From Roseateles sp. DAIF2 (GTDB lineage: Bacteria; Pseudomonadota; Gammaproteobacteria; Burkholderiales; Burkholderiaceae_C): 64,000 bases of DNA. Shown in pieces: positions 7,502 through 14,006 of the stretch. The translations under genes were made by a program, and so were the position numbers. Below the pieces are notes generated by a model. The model saw nothing but the letters and a program-made list of their open reading frames with translations, was not told the origin of the DNA and made no database searches. How positions within the stretch are numbered: position 1 is the stretch's first letter; each line of letters begins with the position of its first letter. The stretch lies in NCBI RefSeq assembly GCF_015624425.1, contig NZ_CP049919.1, forward strand, positions 682,001 through 746,000, given 5' to 3'.

Positions 7502-8943
7502 GCGGTGGCTCCTTGCTGGGTATTGGCCGGCGCGGCGGGGTCCTCGCTGCGGCTGCGGTAAGGCACGGTGATCGTCACGACGGTGCCGGAGGGCTGGTTC
7601 TCGCTGACGGTGACGCCGGCCTTGGGGCCGTACAGCAGCATCAGGCGCTCGCGGATATTGGCCAGGCCCACGCCGGTGCCGGAGGTGGCGGCGCGGCCGA
7701 AGCCCAGGCCGGTGTCGGCCACGGTGACGGCCAGCTTGCCGTGCACGATCTCGGCCTTGACGGTCAGCTTGCCGCCCTCGGCCTTGGGCTCCAGGCCGTG
7801 CTTGATCGCGTTCTCGACCAGGCCCTGGATCATCATCTGCGGGAACTCGGCCGACAGCAGGCCCTCGGGCACCAGGATCTCGGTCTGCAGCCGCTCCTCC
7901 ATGCGCACCTTCAGGATTTCCAGATAGGGCCGAATCACCGCCAGCTCGCGGCCCAGGTCGCGCCCGCCGTTGGCATTGGCCTCGCGCATCGTCGGCATCG
8001 AGGCGCGCAGCAGCGCGATCAGGTTCTTCTGCATCTGCGAGGCGCGCGGCGGGTCGGTCTCGATCAGGTGGTCGATCGAGGCCAGGGTGTTGAACAGGAA
8101 ATGCGGCTCCACCTGGGCCTGCATCGCGGCCATCCGGGCCTCAACCACCTGGCGCTTCAGCGACTCGGCCTCGGCCGTCTCGGTGGCCTGGGCGGCCTTG
8201 ACCTCGGCCTGGATGCGGCCTTTGTAGGTGATCTTGATGATGGCCGAGGCGATCACGATGAACACCGCCAGGTCCATCAGGAAGTCGCCCAGGTGCACCA
8301 CGCGCACCCGCACCCGCGGCTCTTCATCCTCGCGGCCGATCGCATCGCGCAGCGCCTGCTCGGCGTCATGCTTGGCCTGTTCGGCATCGTGCCGGGCCTG
8401 CTCGGCATTGCGGACGGCCTCCTGGATTGCCTCCTTGGCCTCGGCGATGGCATCGCGCACCTCGGCGGACCGGCTGGCCGATTCGGGCAGGCGGATCTCG
8501 ATCGCGGGCAGGGCACTGGCGGCGCTGCTGGCCGGGGCGGCAGAGGCGGCGGCCGAAGCCGCCGTGCTGCGCGGGACCACCCGCACGCCGCGTTCGTCGA
8601 TCGTCACCTCGTAATGCACGCCCTCGCCGGAGGTCGGTGCCGGCTTGGCGGCCGGGGCCGGTGGCGCCGCCGGGGCTGCAGGTGCCGGCTTGGCGGGCTT
8701 GACCGGCTTGCGCGTGGGCGCCTCCTCAATCCGCTCGGTCACGCGCCAGGTGAAGGGTGGAATGGCCTGCAGCACATTGGCGCCGACCAGCAGCAGCAGG
8801 GACAACATCGCAAAGCGCTTCCAGCTGATGCCGACCAGCCAGTTGGCATAGGTGCGGAAGGCGCGCATCAGGGTGGTGCTGAGGGCCTGCCAGCGGGCGT
8901 AGACCGTGTCGGGCTGTCGGGGGGCGGATGCGGGAGCGTTCAT
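7498..8943 (-). CDS. LytS/YehU-type sensor histidine kinase with a long coiled-coil linker
   Basis: A 481-residue kinase of the His_kinase (PF06580) class. A membrane segment near residues 35-55 (FAMLSLLLLVGANVLQAIPP) is followed by an extracytoplasmic region of about 150 residues, rich in Pro/Ala and ending in a heptad-like repeat of EQARHDA / EQAKHDA units. A second membrane segment near 235-255 leads into the phospho-acceptor motif QVEPHFLFNTLASI. The ATPase domain follows, with GLVENAIKHGL (N box) and VADTGLGFG / GTGVGLANIRERL (G boxes). The ATG at 8943 gives a short cytoplasmic tail and is preferred over one 24 codons upstream. It is the first gene of the operon that runs through the membrane protein to the LytTR regulator. 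Confidence 0.9.
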   Translation of the reverse strand: MNAPASAPRQPDTVYARWQALSTTLMRAFRTYANWLVGISWKRFAMLSLLLLVGANVLQAIPPFTWRVTERIEEAPTRKPVKPAKPAPAAPAAPPAPAAKPAPTSGEGVHYEVTIDERGVRVVPRSTAASAAASAAPASSAASALPAIEIRLPESASRSAEVRDAIAEAKEAIQEAVRNAEQARHDAEQAKHDAEQALRDAIGREDEEPRVRVRVVHLGDFLMDLAVFIVIASAIIKITYKGRIQAEVKAAQATETAEAESLKRQVVEARMAAMQAQVEPHFLFNTLASIDHLIETDPPRASQMQKNLIALLRASMPTMREANANGGRDLGRELAVIRPYLEILKVRMEERLQTEILVPEGLLSAEFPQMMIQGLVENAIKHGLEPKAEGGKLTVKAEIVHGKLAVTVADTGLGFGRAATSGTGVGLANIRERLMLLYGPKAGVTVSENQPSGTVVTITVPYRSRSEDPAAPANTQQGATA

Positions 8944-9076
8944 CTGGGCGGGACCTCTTGGATGGTGCGGACTGTACGCAAGCCCGCCGGGGCCGCCCAT
9001 GGCGGCGCGATGCACTGCGGCCCGCCCGGCCCCAGCTGCACCAAGAAGCGACAGTCCGTCACCGCCCTGTCATGCG

Positions 9077-9110
9077 CCAGAAAAGAGAAAGCCCCGCGCG
9101 CGGCGGGGCT
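9077..9110 (-). terminator. Rho-independent terminator of the 26-residue membrane micro-protein gene
   Basis: AGCCCCGC (9090-9097) pairs with GCGGGGCT (9103-9110) around a GC-rich loop of about 5 bases. Read on the minus strand, the stem is followed directly by TTCTCTTTTCTGG. The terminator lies 28 bases after the stop of the small reading frame at 9138-9218 and before the kinase gene. It therefore appears to end a short transcript of roughly 150 bases. Confidence 0.75.
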
Positions 9111-9137
9111 CGATGGGGTGCGGTGGTGCTTGCTCGC

Positions 9138-9218
9138 TCAGCTCATCCAGGACTGGAGCACCAGGATCAGCAATAGCAGGACCGCCATTGCCAGTTGTAC
9201 GCTGCGTTGTTGAAACAC
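9138..9218 (-). CDS. 26-residue single-pass membrane micro-protein
   Basis: GTG at 9218 is preceded by GGGAGAGA with 5-6 bases of spacing and opens a 26-codon frame ending in TGA. The product is f-VFQQRSVQLAMAVLLLLI then LVLQSWMS: a short polar/basic N-terminus (QQRS) and a single continuous hydrophobic helix. An ATG nine codons upstream (9245) overlaps the putative -10 element and would not be on the mRNA. A -10 box lies upstream and a strong terminator downstream, so the unit looks like a dedicated small mRNA. The length and shape fit membrane micro-proteins that modulate larger membrane partners. The function is unknown; the neighbouring LytS-type kinase is one candidate partner. Confidence 0.55.
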   Translation of the reverse strand: MFQQRSVQLAMAVLLLLILVLQSWMS

Positions 9219-9243
9219 GGCTTCTCTCCCTATGTTGCGGTGC

Positions 9244-9249
9244 ATCATA
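9244..9249 (-). promoter_or_regulatory. Candidate -10 element for the micro-protein transcript
   Basis: TATGAT on the minus strand (9249-9244) matches the sigma-70 -10 consensus at five of six positions and would start the transcript near 9237, just upstream of the GGGAGAGA ribosome-binding site. I see no good -35 hexamer at the proper spacing, so an activator or an extended element may be needed. Confidence 0.4.
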
Positions 9250-9329
9250 GAACGAGACCTGGCCGCCCCGGTCTCCCCAATCTGTAGGATTCCGGGGCGA
9301 ATTTGTAAGCGAGCGCTTCCGTTGCGCCC

Positions 9330-9908
9330 TTACTGGCGCACGGCCTCGACCTGGATCACCAGCTTGACGTTCTTCGGGAAGCCCCAGGCCAGGCCGTAGT
9401 CGATGCCCCATTGAGTGCGGTCGATCGTGGCCTCGAAGTCACCGCCGCAGACCTCGCGCTTGAGCATCGGGTTCTGGTAGCAGTTGAAGTTGGTGGCCTT
9501 CAGGGTGACCGGGTTGGTCTTGTCCTTCAGGGTCAGTTGGCCGTTGACCTCGCTGACCTTGTCGCCGTTGAAGACGAACTTGTCGCCGACGAACTTGGCG
9601 GTCGGGAACTTCTCGGCCGAGAAGAAATCGTCGCCCAGCAGGTGCTTGTTCATCGGCGCCACGCCGGTGTTGACCGAGGCGATCTCGAACGTGATCTCGA
9701 CCTTGCCGGTCTTGGCGGTCTTGTCCAGGGCCACGGTGCCTTCCTTCTTGTCGAAGCGGCCGCGGTTCGTCGAGGTGCCGAAATGGCCGATCTCGTAGGT
9801 CACGAAGGTGTGGGTCGGGTCGATCGCGTAGTTGGCGGTCTGGGCCTGGGCAAAGGCGCTCAGACCCAGGGCGGCGGCGGCGATCAGGGCTTTCTTAATA
9901 ATCATCAT
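9330..9908 (-). CDS. YceI family periplasmic protein (first copy)
   Basis: A 192-residue exported protein: signal peptide MMIIKKALIAAAALGLSAFAQA, then the lipocalin-like YceI barrel. The barrel opens ANYAIDPTHTFVTYEIGHFG, continues with GRFDKKEGTVALDKTAKTGKVEITF and the HLLGDDFFSAEKFPTAKF strand, and ends GFPKNVKLVIQVEAVRQ. YceI proteins bind amphiphilic isoprenoids such as polyprenyl quinones in the periplasm. The start follows GGGAAG by 6 bases. It is the last gene of a three-gene set (cytochrome b561, YceI, YceI) on the minus strand, 56 bases after the paralogue. The set suggests quinone handling next to a membrane cytochrome, as in other proteobacteria. Confidence 0.92.
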   Translation of the reverse strand: MMIIKKALIAAAALGLSAFAQAQTANYAIDPTHTFVTYEIGHFGTSTNRGRFDKKEGTVALDKTAKTGKVEITFEIASVNTGVAPMNKHLLGDDFFSAEKFPTAKFVGDKFVFNGDKVSEVNGQLTLKDKTNPVTLKATNFNCYQNPMLKREVCGGDFEATIDRTQWGIDYGLAWGFPKNVKLVIQVEAVRQ

Positions 9909-9964
9909 GTTGCTTCCCGTGGTGGGTGGTGTTGGAAAAGAAGGAGGGGGATGAAGGGCCGGAT

Positions 9965-10531
9965 TCAGAGGGCGGCGACGCCCTTGAAGACCAGCTTGAA
10001 CTTGACCTGCACGTCGTTGGCGACCATCGAGGTGTCGCTCCACTCGCCGTCGCCGATCTTGTATTCCAGGCGCTTGAGCACGAAGCCGCCGGTCGCGGTG
10101 GACAGGCCGCCGGCCTGGGCCAGGGTCACCGGCACCGTGATGTCGCGGCTCTGACCCTTGATCGTCAGCTTGCCGGCGATGTCGTAGCGGCCCGGGCCGG
10201 TGGCCTTGATCGCGGTGCTCTGGAACTGGGCCTGCGGCAGCTTCTTGCTGTCGAACCAGGCCGGCTTGGCCAGCTCGACGTCCAGCTCGGGCGCCGGCAG
10301 GCTGACGCTGCCCAGGTCGATCGTGAAGCCGACCTTGCCGGCCTCGGGCTTCTTGGGGTCGAAGTTCAGCTGGGCGTCGAAGCGCTTGAAGCGGCCGTCC
10401 ACCGGCACGCCCATCTGGCGGCTGGTGAAGTTCAGCTCGCTCTGGGCGGGCTGCAGCTGGGCCTGCGCCTGTGCCAGTTGCAAGGCGCTGGCGGCCAGCA
10501 GGGCGGCGGTGACGACGAGACGACGATGCAT
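9965..10531 (-). CDS. YceI family periplasmic protein (second copy)
   Basis: A 188-residue paralogue of the 9330-9908 product, with only modest similarity to it. A signal peptide (MHRRLVVTAALLAASALQLAQA) precedes a YceI barrel with SELNFTSRQMGVPVDGRFKRF, KVGFTIDLGSVSLP, WFDSKKLPQAQFQSTAI and KLTIKGQSRDITVPVTL. The H-x-x-F-x-I motif of the first copy is replaced by SELNFTSRQ, a form usual in YceI proteins that travel with cytochrome b561. It lies 41 bases downstream of the cytochrome gene, so co-transcription is likely. It probably carries the quinone or lipid ligand that the cytochrome reduces or oxidises. Confidence 0.9.
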   Translation of the reverse strand: MHRRLVVTAALLAASALQLAQAQAQLQPAQSELNFTSRQMGVPVDGRFKRFDAQLNFDPKKPEAGKVGFTIDLGSVSLPAPELDVELAKPAWFDSKKLPQAQFQSTAIKATGPGRYDIAGKLTIKGQSRDITVPVTLAQAGGLSTATGGFVLKRLEYKIGDGEWSDTSMVANDVQVKFKLVFKGVAAL

Positions 10532-10572
10532 GGCGATGGATCCTCGAAGAACGGTGAAGAAAAAAATTTGGT

Positions 10573-11115
10573 TCAGGAACGGCCGGGCAGCATGCGCGCC
10601 ATCAGGCCGTCGCGATCGACGAACTGGTGCTTCAGTGCCGCCGCCACATGGGCGACGACCACCGCGGCCAGGCCATAGGCCAGCCATTGGTGCAGGCCCT
10701 TCAGCGTCTCGGCCAGGGCCTTGTCCGGCGCGACCAGGTCGGGCAGCGGCAGCAGGCCGAACCAGACGATCGGGAAGCCGGCGGCCGAACTGTAGGTCCA
10801 GCCGGCCAGCGGTACGGCGAAGAACAGCACATAGAGCAGGCGATGCGCCCAGCGGGCGACCTGCTGCTGCCAGGCCGGCGCGGGCAGGTCGGCCGGGGCC
10901 GCATGCGTCAGGCGCCACAGCAGGCGCAGCGCCGACAGCGCCAGGATCGTCATGCCGGCCCATTTGTGCCAGTTGTAGAGCTTGAGCCGGCTCATCGAGA
11001 AGGGCAGCCCCACCATATAGAGACCGACCCCGAAGGCGCCGACGATGGCCAACGCCAGCAGCCAGTGGAAGGCGATCGCGATCGGGTCGTAGCGGGTGGC
11101 GTTGCGGTTGGGCAT
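10573..11115 (-). CDS. Cytochrome b561 family protein (CybB/YodB type)
   Basis: A 180-residue membrane protein of four helices. Heme-ligand histidines are seen in PIAIAFHWLLALAI (His17), LYNWHKWAGM (about 50) and the late LHQWLAYGLAAVVVAHVAAALKHQ segment (His142, His156). The start RYDPIAIAFHW is the hallmark of bacterial b561 proteins, which pass electrons between periplasmic donors such as superoxide or ascorbate and membrane quinone. It is the first gene before two YceI genes on the minus strand and is divergent from the HD-domain gene. I see no clear regulatory site in the 210 bases upstream beyond a CTCGGCC/GGCCGAG hairpin (11220-11242). Confidence 0.92.
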   Translation of the reverse strand: MPNRNATRYDPIAIAFHWLLALAIVGAFGVGLYMVGLPFSMSRLKLYNWHKWAGMTILALSALRLLWRLTHAAPADLPAPAWQQQVARWAHRLLYVLFFAVPLAGWTYSSAAGFPIVWFGLLPLPDLVAPDKALAETLKGLHQWLAYGLAAVVVAHVAAALKHQFVDRDGLMARMLPGRS

Positions 11116-11325
11116 GGTGGCGCGGTGGCTGATCCTGGGAGGGCAGTGTGCATGGCCGCGGGCGGGGGGCGGTTCATGCGGCTTGAGCCCATGGTTCACA
11201 GATTTTGAATGGCGACCGGCTCGGCCGCTTGAAAAGGCCGAGTAACCATTGGTTTCGAATCGCGTCATGCCCCGGTCATGCCGCCTGCCCAAGATTCGCG
11301 CCGTCAGCCTGAGGAGGACCGCTGA

Positions 11326-11901
11326 ATGGACCTGATCGCCAAGATCGATGCCCTGTTTGCCCGCCGGGGCGCCTGCCGCTATGCCGGCGAGCGCCGCGAG
11401 GGCGTCACCGCGCTGGAGCATGCGCTGCAATGCGCGCAGCTGGCCGAATGGGCCCATGCCGACAACAGCCAGGTGGCGGCCGCACTGCTGCATGACCTGG
11501 GCCAGCTGATGGACGGCGGCCCGCAGGACGAGCTGCAGGACGACCGCCACGAGCAGCGCGCACTGCCGCTGCTGGCCACCGGCTTCGGCCCCGACGTGCT
11601 GGAGCCGATCCGCCTGCATGTGCTGGCCAAGCGCTACCTGGTCAGCACCGATGCGAACTACGAGGCCGGCCTGTCCCCCGCCTCGCGCCACAGTCTGGCC
11701 CTGCAGGGCGGGCGCATGAAAGCCGAGGAGCAGCTGATCTTCATGGCCCATCCGCACGCCAGCGCGGCGCTGCAACTGCGCCGCTGGGACGATCTGGCCA
11801 AGCTGCCGGGCAAGCGTACGCCGCCGCTGGCCTATTACCTGGCACTGCTGGAGGACGAGCTGCAGCGCAGCCGCCGCCCGCGCCGGGTCGCGATCGCTTA
11901 A
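11326..11901 (+). CDS. HD-domain protein of the phosphonate-degradation (PhnZ-like) family
   Basis: A 191-residue HD-family protein with a strong GAGGAGG ribosome-binding site. Metal-ligand motifs are in order: GVTALEHALQCA (His), AALLHDLGQL (HD) and the later RLHVLAKRYLV and MAHPHAS histidines. The Tyr in DANYEAGLSPAS and the final LALLEDEL helix are typical of the HD proteins annotated as associated with phosphonate degradation. PhnZ-type mixed-valent di-iron oxygenases cleave 2-amino-1-hydroxyethylphosphonate. Here no phnY, phnW or transporter is adjacent, so the substrate cannot be deduced from context. A hydrolytic HD function is the main alternative. Confidence 0.75.
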   Translation: MDLIAKIDALFARRGACRYAGERREGVTALEHALQCAQLAEWAHADNSQVAAALLHDLGQLMDGGPQDELQDDRHEQRALPLLATGFGPDVLEPIRLHVLAKRYLVSTDANYEAGLSPASRHSLALQGGRMKAEEQLIFMAHPHASAALQLRRWDDLAKLPGKRTPPLAYYLALLEDELQRSRRPRRVAIA

Positions 11902-12020
11902 GGCGCTCTTAATCTTCTCCCACTTGAGGGGGATGGCCGAGCCTCGGGTCGAGTCGGATACTGCTTTTCGACCGTTGCGCTGCCTGGACCTCAGCGTGGC
12001 GGTCGAGGGGAGGAGTGCTA

Positions 12021-12070
12021 TGCCGGCAACGCAAATACCGCAAGGGTTTGCCTGCCGGCATAGTTTTTTG
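12021..12070 (+). terminator. Long hairpin with U-tract, terminator-like or leader element
   Basis: TGCCGGCA (12021-12028) is repeated as its own reverse complement at 12053-12060. The inner GGCAAAC-like segments also pair, and the stem is followed by TAGTTTTTTG. It can terminate transcription from the HD-domain gene 120 bases upstream. It also sits upstream of the -10-like TATAAA for the following kinase gene. Confidence 0.5.
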
Positions 12071-12111
12071 TGCATGGCACAACTGAGCGTGCATTTTCTG
12101 CGCCAGCTTGA

Positions 12112-12117
12112 TATAAA
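12112..12117 (+). promoter_or_regulatory. Candidate -10 element of the signalling operon
   Basis: TATAAA inside the locally AT-rich CTTGATATAAAAC is the best -10 in the 287-base gap before the kinase gene at 12189. It lies just after a terminator-like hairpin, as expected for a fresh promoter. No good -35 is seen at 16-18 bases. Confidence 0.4.
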
Positions 12118-12188
12118 ACCCGCAACATCCCGGTAACAAGGTGGCCCGCGCGGGCGGCCGGCCGGGCGGGCTCGCCAAGGGAGGCGCC

Positions 12189-14006
12189 ATGTTGCAGCCA
12201 GGGTCCGTCTTGGACACTGCCGCGCTGAGGGTTTTGCTGGACAGCGATGTGCCCGTCGGACTGGCCGTCTTGGACCAGGACCTGCGCTACCGCCACATCA
12301 ACCGGGCCCTGGCCGAGGCCAATGGCGTCGGCATCAACGACCATCTGGGGCGCAGCGTCGCCGAGGTGCTGCCCGCCGCGGCCGATACCCTGGTGCCGCT
12401 GCTGCGCGAGGTGCTCGCGACCGGCCGGGCGCGCCGCAATTTCCGCGTCGAGGCCGAAGTGCCGAGCCTGCCCGGCGAGCTGTCCGAATGGGAGGCCAGC
12501 TATCTGCCGATCCACGAGGGGAGCGGGCCGGACTCTCCGGTGGTGGGCGTGCTGGTGCAGGCGCTGAACCGCAGCCTGGAGCGCCAGACCCGCCAGCAGC
12601 AGCTGCGCAGCGAGCAGCAGTTGCGTCGCGTATTGGACAGTCTGTTCGTGTTCGTCGGCGTGCTGAGCCCGGAGGGCATCCTGCTGGAGTCGAACCGCGC
12701 GCCGCTGGAAGCCGGCGGCCTGAGTCTGGACCAGGTCAAGGGCCTGCCGCTGTGGGAGACCTACTGGTGGAGCCATGATCCCGAGGAGCAGCTGTGGCTG
12801 CGCGACGCGGTGCGCCGTGCCGCCGCTGGCGAGACGGTGCGGCGCGACATCGTCGCGCGCATGCTCGGCGACAGCCGCATGGCGGTGGACTTCATGCTGG
12901 CGCCGCTGCGCGACGAGCGCGGCCGTGTCACCCACCTGATCCCCTCGGGCATCGACATCAGCGCGCGCCGCGCCAGCGAGCAGGCGCTGCAGGCCAGCGA
13001 GGAGCGCTTCCGGCGCGTCTTCGAGGGTGCCACGGTCGGCATGGGCCTGATCGACGCCAGCGGCCGTATCCTGCTGGCCAATGAGAGCATGGCGCAGATG
13101 TTTGGCTACACCCGCATGGCGTTGGCCGGCATGGCGGTGCACCAGCTGGTGCCCGAGCGCCAGCGCGGCCAGCATGTCGAGCATGTGCAGCATTTCATGC
13201 GCGAGCCGGCGTTGCGCTACATGGCCAAGCGTCAGGAGCTGTATGCGCTGCGGCAGGACGGCAGCGAGTTCGCGGTCGAGATCGGCCTGAACCCGCTGCC
13301 GGGCAGCGCCGGCCAGCAGGTGCTGGCGACGATCAGCGATGTCTCGGCGCGGCGCGCCGCGCAGATCCAGATCGAGCGTGCGCTGACCGAGAAGACGGTG
13401 CTGCTCAACGAGGTGCATCACCGCGTCAAGAACAATCTGCAGGTGATCTCCAGCCTGCTGAGCTTGCAGTCGCGCAATGCCGCGCCCGAAGTGCAGGCGG
13501 CGCTGCGCGACAGTCAGAGCCGGGTGCGCTCGATGGCGCTGATGCACCAGCTGCTGTTCGAGCGCCGCGACTTCAGCGCGCTCGAGCTGGGCCCCTTCCT
13601 GTACCGCCTGGCCACGCTGATGCGCGACACCTACCTGGGCGGCGCGGCCAGCGCCATCGTGCTGCATGTAGAGGCGCCGGAGGAGGGCTGCCGGCTCGAC
13701 CTGCAGCGAGCCGTGCCCTGCGGCCTGCTGGTGACCGAGCTGGTGACCAATGCGATCAAGCATGGCTTCCCGGGTGGGCGTAGCGGCCAGATCCTGGTGC
13801 GGCTGTGGCCGGACCTGGGGGTGGTCGAGGTGGCGGACGACGGCGTCGGCCTGCCCGAGGGGCTGGAGCTTGGCCAGGGTCGCAGCCTGGGCCTGCAGCT
13901 GCTGCCGCTGCTGGCCGAGCAATGCCGCGGCCGGCTCGAGCTGCAGCGCGGCCTGGGCGGCGGTACCCGTATGCTGTTGCACCTGGAGGGTCTGGCCCAT
14001 GTTTGA
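12189..14006 (+). CDS. PAS-domain sensor histidine kinase (HisKA_2/HWE-like)
   Basis: A 605-residue cytoplasmic kinase with three PAS modules: about 20-140 (VGLAVLDQDLRYRHINRALA), 150-270 (SLFVFVGVLSPEGILLESN) and 280-400 (GATVGMGLIDASGRILLANESMAQMFGY). The kinase core of the HisKA_2 type follows, with phospho-acceptor LLNEVHHRVKNNLQVISSLL. The ATPase has TELVTNAIKHGFPGG and VVEVADDGVGLPEG. There are no membrane segments. The ATG at 12189 follows AAGGGAGG by 5 bases; an open extension upstream lacks support. The stop overlaps the start of the response regulator gene by 8 bases, so this kinase very probably phosphorylates that regulator. The ligand of the PAS domains is unknown. Confidence 0.9.
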   Translation: MLQPGSVLDTAALRVLLDSDVPVGLAVLDQDLRYRHINRALAEANGVGINDHLGRSVAEVLPAAADTLVPLLREVLATGRARRNFRVEAEVPSLPGELSEWEASYLPIHEGSGPDSPVVGVLVQALNRSLERQTRQQQLRSEQQLRRVLDSLFVFVGVLSPEGILLESNRAPLEAGGLSLDQVKGLPLWETYWWSHDPEEQLWLRDAVRRAAAGETVRRDIVARMLGDSRMAVDFMLAPLRDERGRVTHLIPSGIDISARRASEQALQASEERFRRVFEGATVGMGLIDASGRILLANESMAQMFGYTRMALAGMAVHQLVPERQRGQHVEHVQHFMREPALRYMAKRQELYALRQDGSEFAVEIGLNPLPGSAGQQVLATISDVSARRAAQIQIERALTEKTVLLNEVHHRVKNNLQVISSLLSLQSRNAAPEVQAALRDSQSRVRSMALMHQLLFERRDFSALELGPFLYRLATLMRDTYLGGAASAIVLHVEAPEEGCRLDLQRAVPCGLLVTELVTNAIKHGFPGGRSGQILVRLWPDLGVVEVADDGVGLPEGLELGQGRSLGLQLLPLLAEQCRGRLELQRGLGGGTRMLLHLEGLAHV

